Assembly (NCBI GenBank): GCA_013297755.1
Contig: JAAFIH010000010.1
Span: 55,242-119,241 of the forward strand
Direction of reading: 5' to 3'
From: Cytophagales bacterium
Lineage (GTDB): Bacteria > Bacteroidota > Bacteroidia > Cytophagales > UBA9547
Length of the DNA stretch: 64,000 nucleotides
Positions 55,224 to 64,000 of this stretch are shown piece by piece; the stretch's first letter is position 1, and every line of letters begins with the position of its first letter. The position numbers and the translations under genes are program-made. A model generated the notes under the pieces. The model saw only the letters and a program-made list of their open reading frames with translations, searched no databases and was not told where the DNA came from.

Positions 55224-56543
55224 ATGAATTTCAAAAAAAAATATGGATTTTTTTTTATTTTTTTAATATTTACAGTTTCTGTATTTTTTGTTTCGATTTA
55301 TAATAAAAGTCATGTCCCTTTCCTAAGAAGTATAGGGATTCCTGCTAAAAGCCCACTTTTTATTGACACTCATGTAATAACAACCGGAATGGATTGTTTG
55401 AGACTTGGATACAATGTTTTGGTTAAAAATCCATGTGATATACTTAACAGACCTTTAAATTATCCTAAAATTTGGCACTCTCTAAATTATTTTGGTGTAA
55501 CAGAATCTTCTACTTTATATATTGGTTTTATTTTGTGTTTTTTATATTTTTTTTCGATTTTTTCTTTTTTTAAAAAGTATAATTTTGATAACTTTTCATA
55601 TTACATTGGATTTTTAATAATTTCGCCTTCCCTTTTTTTGTGTTTAGAAAGGGGTAATATTGATTTGTTAAACTTTTTTCTTTTGTATTTGTCTCTTGAA
55701 TTGTATACAATTTTAAATAAAAAATACACCTTTATTTCCACCTTTCCTCTTCTGCTAGCATCTTTATTAAAGTTATATCCTATAGTGGCAATAACTTACT
55801 TTTTAAATTCTAAAAATACTATTTTTAAATATTTATTTTTTTTAGTTGGACTTATTTTTATTTTTTATGTGTATACTATTAAAGATGATTTGAAGGATAT
55901 ATCAGCTGCAACACCAAATGGAATATTAATTTCTTATGGAGTAAACACGCTTCCACAGTTTCTAATTGATAAAGAATTAAATTTTTTCATCTTTAGTTCT
56001 AAGCTATTTTCAATACAACTATTGTGTTCTAATTTTATATTTTATTTTAATGAGTTTGCTTTTAGTATAAATTTAGTTTTTCCTTTTGCATTTTCTATTA
56101 TTTTCTTGATTTTATTTTTTGAGATTTTTACTTTTAAAAAATTAAAAGAAACAAATTTTAATTTTTCAAATCAAATAGATGAATACACTGTTAATGCATT
56201 TTTGATTGGAAGTACAATTTACTCTTTTACTTACTTTCTTGGAAATAATTGGGATTATAGAATGATTTTCTTACTGTTTTGCATTCCTTTTTTGATAAAT
56301 ATTTATAAATATAGCAACAATAATTCAATGAAATTTTACAGTATTTTATATCTATCAATATTTATAATTAATTGTTATAGCAATATTGTTGGATTTGTTT
56401 TTAATTTTAATTTTGTCTATGTAGTTTATAAATATTTCTTTGACTTGTTGTTGTTATATTTAAATATTCATTTAATAGTAATGATTTTTAATTCTAAAAT
56501 TCAGGAAATTATTTACAAAATATGCTATAAAAATGAATTTTAA
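55224..56543 (+). CDS. GT87-like (DUF2029) polytopic mannosyltransferase-type protein
   Basis: A 439-residue protein with about ten membrane segments. An early loop holds THVITTGMDCLRLGYNVLVKNPCD, and LERGNIDLLNFFLLYLSLEL with LLASLLKLYPIVAI is the GN-D...K-YP signature of the DUF2029/GT87 family, which uses polyprenyl-phosphate mannose. GNNWDYRMIFLLFCIPF follows near residue 335. It overlaps the next GT2 gene by 11 bp, suggesting translational coupling. Confidence 0.8.
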   Translation: MNFKKKYGFFFIFLIFTVSVFFVSIYNKSHVPFLRSIGIPAKSPLFIDTHVITTGMDCLRLGYNVLVKNPCDILNRPLNYPKIWHSLNYFGVTESSTLYIGFILCFLYFFSIFSFFKKYNFDNFSYYIGFLIISPSLFLCLERGNIDLLNFFLLYLSLELYTILNKKYTFISTFPLLLASLLKLYPIVAITYFLNSKNTIFKYLFFLVGLIFIFYVYTIKDDLKDISAATPNGILISYGVNTLPQFLIDKELNFFIFSSKLFSIQLLCSNFIFYFNEFAFSINLVFPFAFSIIFLILFFEIFTFKKLKETNFNFSNQIDEYTVNAFLIGSTIYSFTYFLGNNWDYRMIFLLFCIPFLINIYKYSNNNSMKFYSILYLSIFIINCYSNIVGFVFNFNFVYVVYKYFFDLLLLYLNIHLIVMIFNSKIQEIIYKICYKNEF

Positions 56544-57498
56544 AATTGCAGTCATTATTCCAGCCTTCAACGAAGCCAAAACTATAGGCAAAGTTATAGA
56601 AGATTTTTCTACATATTTGCCAGAATCCTTGATTTGTGTAGTCAATAATAATTCTACAGACGATACCTACCAAATTGCAAAAAATAAGTTTATAAGTCTT
56701 CAATTAGATGAAACTAAGGCAATAGTATTAAATGAATATAAAAAAGGCAAAGCCTTTGCCGTAAAAAAAGCCTTTTATACTGTCAATGCAGAAGTTTATG
56801 TGATGATAGATGCAGATTGTACTTATGATGTGGCTCAAATCAAAGAATTGTTATTGCCAGTACAAAACGGCAAAGTAGATATGGTAGTGGCCGACCGCCA
56901 TTCGCTAGGCCATTATAAAAAAGAAAACAAAAGAGTATTAAATGGCGTGGGTAATAATCTTGTAAAATTTTTAATAAACTTATTATATCAAACCAATCTC
57001 AAAGATATATTGAGCGGATATAGGGTTTTTAATAAAGCATTTGTCAAAAATTTTCCTATCACTACAAGTGGTTTTGAACTTGAAACCGAATTGACTCTTT
57101 TTGCACTAGAGCATAATTTTAGTATTCAAGAAATACCTACACTATACAGCGACCGACCAGCCGATAACCCTTCCAAACTTAATACCTTAGTTGATGGTTA
57201 TAAAGTCTTATTAAAGTTATTTACAATTTTCAAAAATTACAAGCCTCTTATATTTTTTGGCTTTTTATCCATCTTTTTTGCCATTTTATCATTAGTTATT
57301 GGTGTACCTGTGTTTTTAGAATATTTAGATACCAAATATGTTGGAAGATTTCCATCTGCATTTTTGGCCATGGGTTGTGCAATATTGTGTATTATTTTTC
57401 TGACTGTGGCACTGATATTAGACACCATCGTAAATATTGATAAAAAAAATATTGAATATAGGTTGATGGATTTTTATTCAAAAATAAATGCTAATTAA
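56533..57498 (+). CDS. Membrane-anchored GT2 glycosyltransferase
   Basis: A 321-residue protein. The GT-A domain (~1-230) starts KIAVIIPAFNEAKTIGKVI, with VVNNNSTDDT, metal motif MIDADCTYDV, VADRHS and DILSGYRVFNKAFV. Two membrane helices follow (~237-262 and ~280-305). This layout matches polyprenyl-phosphate glycosyltransferases of the GtrB/DPG-synthase type. It probably supplies the lipid-linked donor of the overlapping GT87-like gene. The stop and next start overlap as TAATG. Confidence 0.9.
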   Translation: MNFKIAVIIPAFNEAKTIGKVIEDFSTYLPESLICVVNNNSTDDTYQIAKNKFISLQLDETKAIVLNEYKKGKAFAVKKAFYTVNAEVYVMIDADCTYDVAQIKELLLPVQNGKVDMVVADRHSLGHYKKENKRVLNGVGNNLVKFLINLLYQTNLKDILSGYRVFNKAFVKNFPITTSGFELETELTLFALEHNFSIQEIPTLYSDRPADNPSKLNTLVDGYKVLLKLFTIFKNYKPLIFFGFLSIFFAILSLVIGVPVFLEYLDTKYVGRFPSAFLAMGCAILCIIFLTVALILDTIVNIDKKNIEYRLMDFYSKINAN

Positions 57499-58322
57499 TG
57501 GATAAAATAGAGGTTTCTGTAATTACAACTTGTTTTAATGAATCAGTAGAAGTATTTGAAAGGTCTTTTCTTTCTGTTTTGAATCAAAGTTTAGAAAAAA
57601 TAGAATATTTGGTTTTTCCAGGTAATCCAGATAATAAAGAATTATTGGATTATTTGAAAGAATATGAAAAAAAAGAACCACGTTTGAAAGTAATTTATCC
57701 ATCAAAGCGTGAAAAATCTACTTATTGTTTGAATAAATTAATAAATTTGTCGAAATCAGATTTTGTGGCCATACAAGAAGCCGATGATTTTGCATACCCA
57801 GAGAGGTTGGTTAAACAAAAATCTTTTATGGAAACTATACTAGATGCTGGTGCATGTAGTATGAGCGTAAGATATGTACAAGAAGAAACGGGCAAAACAT
57901 TATTTACAAGAAAATTTCCTTATTTAGTAGGTTCTGAAATAAATAGATTTCAATCAATAAATACTGCTTGTGCCATGTTTAGAAAATCTACTTTTCAAAA
58001 AGCAGGCTATTTTGACGAAACTTTAAATAACGAACAAGTACAAGACTATGATTTATGGCTTAAGTTGTACACTAGCGGCATAAAGCTGTATAACATGAAC
58101 GAGGTTTTATTTGATTATTATACATCAAATAATAATGTAAGAAATAGAAATCCTAAATCGGTATTATGGCATACTATGGCTGTAAAATATAAATATCGAA
58201 AGAAACTTAATTTTAAATTATTCGATTGGGCCTATTTATTTTCGGAATTTTGCGTTTGGTGTTTGCCCTCGATTGTCATAAAAAAATTATTTAATTTTAT
58301 TTATCAATTAAAACAAAAATAA
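57498..58322 (+). CDS. GT2 glycosyltransferase
   Basis: A 274-residue GT-A enzyme: VSVITTCFNESVEVFERSFLSVL, then AIQEADDFAYPERL at the metal site and QDYDLWLKLYTSGI. The metal motif reads E-A-D-D where its paralog at 54232 has D-G-D-D; this may affect metal binding, though the last two Asp are kept. The C-terminus FDWAYLFSEFCVWCLPSIVIKKLF aligns with the paralog. Its ATG overlaps the previous stop. Confidence 0.9.
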   Translation: MDKIEVSVITTCFNESVEVFERSFLSVLNQSLEKIEYLVFPGNPDNKELLDYLKEYEKKEPRLKVIYPSKREKSTYCLNKLINLSKSDFVAIQEADDFAYPERLVKQKSFMETILDAGACSMSVRYVQEETGKTLFTRKFPYLVGSEINRFQSINTACAMFRKSTFQKAGYFDETLNNEQVQDYDLWLKLYTSGIKLYNMNEVLFDYYTSNNNVRNRNPKSVLWHTMAVKYKYRKKLNFKLFDWAYLFSEFCVWCLPSIVIKKLFNFIYQLKQK

Positions 58323-58335
58323 ATATTAATACTTT

Positions 58336-59064
58336 ATGAATACAAACCTATCATTTCAAGAAAAAATCAGAAAGCCATTATTAAATATCATTAAGTTTAA
58401 TAAGTTTACAGGCCTGCACAAAATTTACCAAGCAGTTGTAACTCCTTATAGTAGATTTTCGTTATTCGATTCTCCATTTTTGAAAAGTTTACAAATTGAT
58501 TTTGTAATTGATATTGGGGCAAATTCTGGCGAATTTATTATACTTTCTAAAAATGCCTTTCCAAGCTCGCCAATTTTAGCTTTTGAGCCCATTTCTAATG
58601 AATATAATAAAATACGCAACGCATTTGAAAGCGATAAATCAATAGAAATTGTAAATAAAGCACTAGGAGGCCAAACTGGTGATGCAGAAATATTTGTAGG
58701 AGACTTTAGCCCTAGCAGCTCGATAGTAAAGCCAGAACGTGAAAACTACAAAGTAGAAAAAATAAAACTAGATGTATTAGATAATTACCTAGCATCTTTT
58801 AAAAACAATAGTAATGTTTTTTGCAAAATAGATGTAGAAGGCTATGAATTGGAAGTATTAAAAGGGGCCACTGAATCTTTGAAAAAAATCAAATACTTAT
58901 ACCTTGAATGCAGAACTGACAACGATCTTGGCTGTTCTTTTGATGAGATTTATGCTTTTTTGAATCCATTAGGATTTAAATATAAAGGTAATTATGATTC
59001 GACTTTTAAAGAAAATGGAGAATTATCACATTTTGATGCTTTTTTTGTACATAAAAATCTGTAG
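58336..59064 (+). CDS. FkbM family methyltransferase
   Basis: A 242-residue SAM-dependent methyltransferase: FVIDIGANSGEFIILSK (motif I), AFEPISNEYNKIR, DFSPSSSIVKPE, KIKLDVLDNYL and VFCKIDVEGYELEVLKGA are diagnostic. It is a second FkbM enzyme of the locus, divergent in sequence from that at 51202, and the last recognisable glycan gene, 13 bp after the GT2. Confidence 0.92.
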   Translation: MNTNLSFQEKIRKPLLNIIKFNKFTGLHKIYQAVVTPYSRFSLFDSPFLKSLQIDFVIDIGANSGEFIILSKNAFPSSPILAFEPISNEYNKIRNAFESDKSIEIVNKALGGQTGDAEIFVGDFSPSSSIVKPERENYKVEKIKLDVLDNYLASFKNNSNVFCKIDVEGYELEVLKGATESLKKIKYLYLECRTDNDLGCSFDEIYAFLNPLGFKYKGNYDSTFKENGELSHFDAFFVHKNL

Positions 59065-59196
59065 AAAAGTTACGAGCTTTTCTAAAATTTTATTCCAAAA
59101 TTGTGATATCTCAAAAAATATTATAGAATAAAAGTATCAGGATTTTTTTTTAATAATGTTTGACTATTCTAAAAAAACTTTAATTTTACATTCCTA

Positions 59197-59427
59197 ATGT
59201 ACAAAAAAGTAATATTATTTAGTCCAAAATTTTTAAATATGCTTCATCATTCTAATAATTCGTATTTAAACAAAGAATACAACTCCAATTTCAATAACTT
59301 GGAAATGCTATCTGTTCGTGGTTGTGTGCGGCTTATTCTAAAAAAAGCAATTATTCCCAAAGATATAAATGAAAGGTTGGATAAGATAATTGCAAATATT
59401 TTTTTTAATGCTACACTTATTAAATAA
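59197..59427 (+). CDS. Short hypothetical reading frame, possibly a gene remnant
   Basis: A 76-codon frame beginning MYKKVILFSPKFLNML. No family, signal peptide or convincing promoter was recognised. The segment VRLILKKAIIPKDINERLDKIIANIFF is helical. The reading continues sensibly in the +1 frame at the T8 run near 59400 into the remnant below, so it may be the front part of a frameshifted gene. Confidence 0.3.
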   Translation: MYKKVILFSPKFLNMLHHSNNSYLNKEYNSNFNNLEMLSVRGCVRLILKKAIIPKDINERLDKIIANIFFNATLIK

Positions 59428-59542
59428 TCAAATACAAAATAAATAGTTAGATGAGTTACTAGCTTTCTACGAAAAATCAAAGTCAATTGTGATTCAGGCA
59501 GAAACCGAAGAAGGTAAAGCAATTGCAAAAAGCATCACCTAA
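59408..59542 (+). pseudogene. Remnant reading frame interrupted by TAG
   Basis: An ATG at 59408 opens a frame that meets TAG at 59444-59446 and resumes as LDELLAFYEKSKSIVIQAET...AIAKSIT before TAA at 59540-59542. The post-stop peptide has protein-like composition unlike the AT-rich surroundings, so it is probably a decayed gene end. The rest of the 59065-59792 interval is AT-rich without features apart from the hexamer repeat and -7 box. Confidence 0.4.
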
Positions 59543-59702
59543 ATTATTATTTTTACTAAATTGTTTTAAAATATTTTTATCTTTTACTTTCGATTATCCA
59601 ACATTTCCTACTTTACTTCATCAATTTTGATGTAGAAAATTATTCACTAAATAAGGATAAAATTTTTAATAAATCTTACCTTTTTTTTATTTCTTAAAAT
59701 AA

Positions 59703-59744
59703 ATTTTTATTTTTATTTTTATTTTTATTTTTATTTTTATTTTT
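59703..59744. repeat. Seven-copy hexanucleotide tandem repeat (ATTTTT)n
   Basis: Seven perfect ATTTTT units occupy 59703-59744 and abut the -7 box of the next gene. They fill the position where the -33 TTG element would normally lie, so copy number could tune the promoter. Confidence 0.95.
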
Positions 59745-59745
59745 A

Positions 59746-59753
59746 TAAATTTG
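59746..59753 (+). promoter_or_regulatory. -7 promoter element of the LamG/cohesin-like gene
   Basis: TAAATTTG matches the Bacteroidota -7 consensus TAnnTTTG, 39 bp before the ATG. No TTG is available ~19 bp upstream because the hexamer repeat occupies that stretch. Confidence 0.55.
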
Positions 59754-59792
59754 CATAAATTAAATTTTTAATACATTTAAATACAATATAAA

Positions 59793-62700
59793 ATGAAAAA
59801 TTTATTACGCACTATCGTCATTGTAAGTTTGAGCTTTTGGGCAAGTATAGGTACTACTTTGTATGCTCAGATAAACCTAGCCAATGGTTTAGTAGCAGAT
59901 TATCCTTTTAATGGTAATGCAAATGATGTAAGTGGAAATGGGAATAATGGGACATTTAGAGTTGCCACATTTTTGGGAACAGATAGATTTATGAATTCCA
60001 ATGCTTCATCAACATTTAATGGTAGCAATTTCATATCAGTGAATACCACTTTAGGGAACTTTGGATTGGGCGATTTCTCGGTTTCTATGTGGTTTAATTC
60101 AGTTACCATCGGAACAAATCAAAGATTAATTGCTAAAAGACAAGCTGGAAGTTGGGATAATTTTTTCGATATTTATTTACGAAATTCAAGACTGAATTGG
60201 TCGCTTTCTGAAAATTTGACAAAATTTATTGATGTTCAAGTAAATAAAATTTTAGTTTCTAACCAGTGGTATTTTTATACAATTGCAAGAAAAAATGGAG
60301 TTGTTTATTTTTATTTGGATGGTAAGTTAGAAAGTACTACAACTACTGTAGGATATAACATTAATAATAATTATAATCTTACTTTAGGCGTTTTTAGTAA
60401 TAATCCAAATAGTTTTATGGAGTATTTTAATGGGAAATTAGATGATGTTTTGATTTATAATCGTGCATTAACAGGCTGCGAAGTAATGGCGTTGTATAAT
60501 CATACTTTTACTGGTTTAGATATGCCAACTGTTGGTTTAGCTAACAATGTACTGTTGGCTACATCTTCTACTTTTCCAGGTGTTAGTTATGGCTGGTCTT
60601 TCAATGGCTCTACTGTTACTGGCATATTTACCAACACTTTTACAGGTACGTTAAACCCTGGTACATATACAGGTATTCATACTTATGGTTCTTGTGTGGT
60701 AAGCTCTACTCCTTATGTAGTTACTGCTCAAATTGCTAATATTAATATTGGTTTAGTGGCTCACTATCCTTTTAATGGAAATGCAAATGATGAGAGTGGG
60801 AATGGAAATAATGGGACATTTTTTATAACTACTTCACTGGGTTCTGACAGATTTATGAACGCTAATGTTTCAGCTAGTTTTAGTGGAAGTAATTATATTG
60901 GTGTAAATACTACTTTAGGTAATTTTGGGCTTAGTGATTTTACGATTTCTACTTGGTTTAATAGTTCAAATGTTTCAGGAGATAATCGTATTATAACTAA
61001 AAGAAGAGATGACAATTTAAATATGACTAATTATTTTGCTACTCAAGTTGGTAATGGACAGTTTGCAACAGAATTATCAAGACCTGGTGGTTCTAGAATT
61101 TATATTTATCCAACTTTAATTCAACCTAATCTGTGGTATCATGTTGTTTACCAAAGAGATGGCAATAACCTCAAAGTTTACATGAATAATCTTTTGATTA
61201 ATAATTTTAGTTTAACAAGTTCATTTAATATGGTTAATAATACAGATTTATTAATTGGAGCTGCTAGGGGCAGTGCTGGTAATATATTTGGGACTTTCAA
61301 AGGCAGAATTGACGATGCAAGAATCTATACTCGTGCACTCAACCAATCTGAAATCACAACTTTATATACCGAATATTGTGATACCTATTTTGCACAAGCA
61401 CCTATTATTACTAACCTAAACAATGGAATTAGTGTAAATACCTATGCTGGTGCAAGCTACAGTTGGTCTAAAAATGGAACTGTTTTAATCAATCAAAGTT
61501 TATCAGGATTTTCTGGGGCACTTACCAATGGTTTATACACCGTAACTGTAACCAATGCTGCTTGCAAAGCCATTGCAAATTATCAATTGAATCAATATAG
61601 TGTAGGAGTAATAGCTCCACAAAACAATTGTAATACCCAAAATTTCTTAGTTCCTATCGAAACTCCAACTACCATTGGCTCTGGAATTATAGGTATGGAT
61701 ATAGAAATGTCTTTCAATCCAGCTATAATGACTCCTACTGGTGTAGCATTTTTAGGAAATGTAGTTACTGCTACTGGTGTTGGCCTAGTGGATGTGTCTA
61801 CCCAAGGCAATATTTTACATCTTAATATTTCTTATGATGGTGCTGGCGAGTTTAGCGGAGCAGGTGTGATAGTGGCACCACAATTTGCCTTGGTGCAACC
61901 TGCCATTGCTGGCACATACACAGTTGGTGGAGGCAATGTAAAAGAATCATACCAAACAACCGAAAGAGATGTAACCCTTAGTGCATCTACAATATCTATT
62001 GCTCTCTTTTTTCCTACTATCACGGGACAAGCATTTTTCTGGGGCAATGGGGCAAAGCCAATAGCCAACAATAACAACCCAGCAGCAGGTGTTTTTGTGG
62101 CACAATCGTTGGCAAATTGTATAGCAACTGGAAAAACCTCAGGTACAAATGCTACAGGAAGTTTTAGTGTAGAAATGGGCGTCAGTGGATTTGGCATATC
62201 TGCTACTAGAGATATACCTGCCACAACCCCAGTAGTAAGCCACTTAAATGCCTTTGATAATGTACTCATAACTAGAATTGTAAACAATCAAATAGCTAAC
62301 CCTACTGTGTTTCAACTGATAGCTGCAGACGTAAATGGTTCTGGTGCTATTACCTCTGGAGATAGAACATTGCTTCGCAGACGTACATTGATGCAAATTA
62401 CAACTTTTCCAAACAATGTGCCAGATTGGAAATTTTATAATTCTGCAACTACTTTTGTAGGATTTAACAAAAACATTGTGCCTGCTGTTTTAACTTGTAT
62501 TCCTGCAAATAGCATCTTACAAAATGGTTGTGCTAGTGTAGATAACATTACACTAACAGGTATTTTAATAGGCGATGTGGATGGTAGCTATGCCCAAACT
62601 TTGGGTGGTGCCAATCTGAGAACAGAAAGTGTAACTTACACAGAAATAGACTATGCCAGTGCTAATACAGATGCTAACGATATAACTTCAATCCCAGTAA

Positions 62701-63254
62701 AAGTATATCATGATGCCGCCATAGAAGGATTTGATGTAACACTCAACTTTGATGCCCAAAAATATAAAGTAGAAAGTGTTACATTAAACGAAACTAATAA
62801 TATAAACAATACTGAACCTGTTGGATTTAATGTACCGTTTGCTGGTTATTTAATTGCTACAGTGGATAATGATAAAGGATTAAACACCAATCCATATTTA
62901 TTATCTATCAATGTTCGTAAACTAACATCATCATTTGTAGCTACTGATTTAGGGACACCAAGTTCATACATTAACGGCAAAGCTGCTAGAACTGAAATTG
63001 TTTCTGATGTTACAGCTATTTCTAACCATCAAGAAGCCAATACTATTTTCAAAATATATCCTAATCCAACAACAGGAAGTTTTGTTATTGAAACTTCACT
63101 TACATCTCAAGCCATAGAAATAAGCGATGTTTTAGGCAAAGTAGTGTACAAAGGCATACTTTTGGGTACTAACAAAACCGAAATTCAACTTACTACAAAA
63201 GGAATTTTTGTAGTAAAAGTAGGCAACAAAGTACAAAAATTGGTAGTAGAATAA
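59793..63254 (+). CDS. Large T9SS-exported protein with two LamG domains and cohesin/dockerin-like regions
   Basis: An 1153-residue protein. A signal peptide (~1-25) is followed by LamG/concanavalin-like domain 1 (~28-230: LVADYPFNGNANDVSGNGNNGTF...SMWFN...LDDVLIYNRAL) and LamG domain 2 (~318-535), a clear duplicate. A cohesin-like sandwich follows (~600-730: VPIETPTTIGSGIIGMDIEMSFNPAI). A dockerin-type calcium loop AADVNGSGAITSGDRTLLRRRT lies near 845-865, with LIGDVDGSY as its second half near 925. A second cohesin-like region (~965-1055) and a T9SS type A sorting domain (~1075-1153: FKIYPNPTTGSFVIET) end it. Probably a surface carbohydrate-binding adhesin. Confidence 0.85.
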   Translation: MKNLLRTIVIVSLSFWASIGTTLYAQINLANGLVADYPFNGNANDVSGNGNNGTFRVATFLGTDRFMNSNASSTFNGSNFISVNTTLGNFGLGDFSVSMWFNSVTIGTNQRLIAKRQAGSWDNFFDIYLRNSRLNWSLSENLTKFIDVQVNKILVSNQWYFYTIARKNGVVYFYLDGKLESTTTTVGYNINNNYNLTLGVFSNNPNSFMEYFNGKLDDVLIYNRALTGCEVMALYNHTFTGLDMPTVGLANNVLLATSSTFPGVSYGWSFNGSTVTGIFTNTFTGTLNPGTYTGIHTYGSCVVSSTPYVVTAQIANINIGLVAHYPFNGNANDESGNGNNGTFFITTSLGSDRFMNANVSASFSGSNYIGVNTTLGNFGLSDFTISTWFNSSNVSGDNRIITKRRDDNLNMTNYFATQVGNGQFATELSRPGGSRIYIYPTLIQPNLWYHVVYQRDGNNLKVYMNNLLINNFSLTSSFNMVNNTDLLIGAARGSAGNIFGTFKGRIDDARIYTRALNQSEITTLYTEYCDTYFAQAPIITNLNNGISVNTYAGASYSWSKNGTVLINQSLSGFSGALTNGLYTVTVTNAACKAIANYQLNQYSVGVIAPQNNCNTQNFLVPIETPTTIGSGIIGMDIEMSFNPAIMTPTGVAFLGNVVTATGVGLVDVSTQGNILHLNISYDGAGEFSGAGVIVAPQFALVQPAIAGTYTVGGGNVKESYQTTERDVTLSASTISIALFFPTITGQAFFWGNGAKPIANNNNPAAGVFVAQSLANCIATGKTSGTNATGSFSVEMGVSGFGISATRDIPATTPVVSHLNAFDNVLITRIVNNQIANPTVFQLIAADVNGSGAITSGDRTLLRRRTLMQITTFPNNVPDWKFYNSATTFVGFNKNIVPAVLTCIPANSILQNGCASVDNITLTGILIGDVDGSYAQTLGGANLRTESVTYTEIDYASANTDANDITSIPVKVYHDAAIEGFDVTLNFDAQKYKVESVTLNETNNINNTEPVGFNVPFAGYLIATVDNDKGLNTNPYLLSINVRKLTSSFVATDLGTPSSYINGKAARTEIVSDVTAISNHQEANTIFKIYPNPTTGSFVIETSLTSQAIEISDVLGKVVYKGILLGTNKTEIQLTTKGIFVVKVGNKVQKLVVE

Positions 63255-63279
63255 TCTAATTTTATATATTTTATCCAAG

Positions 63280-63313
63280 TAATCCCATCGTTTATAAAAA
63301 TATGATGGGATTA
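63280..63313 (+). terminator. Rho-independent terminator after the LamG/cohesin-like gene
   Basis: A 10-bp stem TAATCCCATC/GATGGGATTA (63280-63289 and 63304-63313) with a 14-nt loop is followed by TTTGTTTT, 25 bp beyond the stop codon. Confidence 0.8.
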
Positions 63314-63872
63314 TTTGTTTTATGAGATTTTATTAATAGTTTTGTTAATATAATAAACAATTAGCAAAAATAAGTAAGTTTCAGCAGAAATGCCAAAAAC
63401 TATTTATTACTCGGACATTTAAAACTATTTATAAACAATCATAAAAAAAATACTATCGTCTGGCAAATATCACATAAATAACTAAAAATTTTATTTTTGG
63501 ATTGATTTAAGCCTTTTTTAAGGTAATTTCAAAATAAGAGATGTTTTTTAAAATATCACAAAAAACCTTTTTATTTCTAACTTCAATCTTTTTGTGCTAA
63601 ATTTAAATTTTTCCGAACACCATTAAAAAAAATACGTAAATCATTTTTTATAGATTTTTAATTATTTATAACTGTTTATATATTTTGGTGCTTATTTGAA
63701 AAAGGAAAATCCGAACATAAAGATTGCTAACAGTAAGTATATTCTTTAATGTTTATTTTAGAAAAACGAGTTATTTGCAATATTCAATCTGACACAGTTT
63801 TTTTGTATATCCAAAAAAAAAGAAAATTATTGTAAATAGATAATTTAATTTAAAAAAATCAATAATGTTATA
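63314..63872. other. AT-rich intergenic region before the insertion sequence
   Basis: About 560 bp without a supportable gene, RNA or strong hairpin. It is AT-rich with scattered poly-A/T and ends at the terminal repeat of the insertion sequence. Confidence 0.5.
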
Positions 63873-64000
63873 CCAATGTCGTTTACTTAAGGTTTTCATA
63901 GTCTTTTATAGACCATGTTATAAAGTTTCTTAGGTTTATGTTTTCTATGGTTTTTTCTATTAGGTCTTATAATTTCTCTTGTACAGTATACTAAATCATC
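63873..64000 (-). mobile_element. Right-edge insertion sequence, terminal part only
   Basis: CCAATGTCGTTTACTTAAGG at 63873-63892 lies four bases outside the stop of a transposase-like frame and is taken as the IS end. It resembles the arms of the foldback at 3273-3372. The other end is outside the window. Confidence 0.65.
63896..64000 (-). CDS. Transposase C-terminus (partial)
   Basis: The last 34 codons of a minus-strand gene entering from the right edge, with stop TGA at 63898-63896. The peptide EIIRPNRKNHRKHKPKK...YKRL has the very basic RPNR-x-x-x-R-x-x-K tail common at the end of IS4-type DDE transposases. The catalytic domain lies outside the window, so the family call is tentative. 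Confidence 0.6.
   Translation of the reverse strand, partial: DDLVYCTREIIRPNRKNHRKHKPKKLYNMVYKRL

Noticed and set aside
61832..62287. 151-codon minus-strand frame inside the LamG/cohesin-like gene
   Set aside because: It is antisense to a well-supported coding region and has no signal or family motif.

Overview
The window is AT-rich DNA from a member of the Bacteroidota. Several features point this way: TonB-dependent receptors with STN and carboxypeptidase-regulatory domains, a DUF4249 lipoprotein, type IX secretion (T9SS) C-terminal sorting domains on several secreted proteins, and promoters of the TTG-N19-TAnnTTTG form. Gene content suggests a Cytophagales- or Sphingobacteria-like environmental bacterium, but nothing in the sequence fixes the genus. 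No rRNA or tRNA gene and no CRISPR array was seen.

Layout. Positions 1-3000 hold a truncated membrane/GAF signalling protein, a phosphate transporter and a small lipoprotein. metX (3448-4515) follows behind a clear promoter. A minus-strand envelope operon (13861 down to 4607) encodes a small exported protein, a TonB-dependent receptor, a DUF4249 lipoprotein, a protein with a plug-like domain but no barrel, and a secreted helical protein. Next come an M1 aminopeptidase, an OmpA/PD40 protein, purD, a TPR protein, an alpha/beta hydrolase, guaB, a stand-alone receiver domain and an AtpZ-like protein. Positions 25336-26760 form a repeat-rich island: a DUF6922 plus AbiEii-type nucleotidyltransferase pair, the latter broken by two in-frame TAA codons, lies between two ~135-bp direct repeats. 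Housekeeping genes (phhB-like, clpX, lpxB, htpG, a cytochrome oxidase subunit III-like gene) then surround a secreted sugar dehydrogenase and its probable partner.

From 37646 to 59064 the window is one large glycan locus. A plus-strand block holds galE, three large polytopic membrane proteins that look like GT-C enzymes, a DPM1-like glycosyltransferase, a DUF2304 protein, methyltransferase-like proteins, a GT11 fucosyltransferase and a flippase-like protein. A minus-strand block holds hddA, hddC, gmhB, gmhA and a transaldolase, with FkbM and TylF methyltransferases between them. Together these enzymes would make GDP-D-glycero-alpha-D-manno-heptose, with the transaldolase plausibly supplying sedoheptulose 7-phosphate. 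A second plus-strand block adds three GT2 enzymes, a GT87-like protein and another FkbM enzyme. The likely product is a heptose-, galactose- and fucose-containing methylated surface glycan.

The window ends with a large T9SS-exported LamG/cohesin-like protein behind a hexamer repeat, then the edge of an insertion sequence.

Most notable non-gene structures: a 231-bp MITE with perfect 18-bp terminal repeats and a perfect 9-bp target duplication inside the heptose operon; a 100-bp foldback next to the metX promoter whose ends resemble the IS at the right edge; a 10-copy heptamer repeat after guaB; a 7-copy hexamer abutting a promoter; and a G9 tract at the end of a methyltransferase gene.
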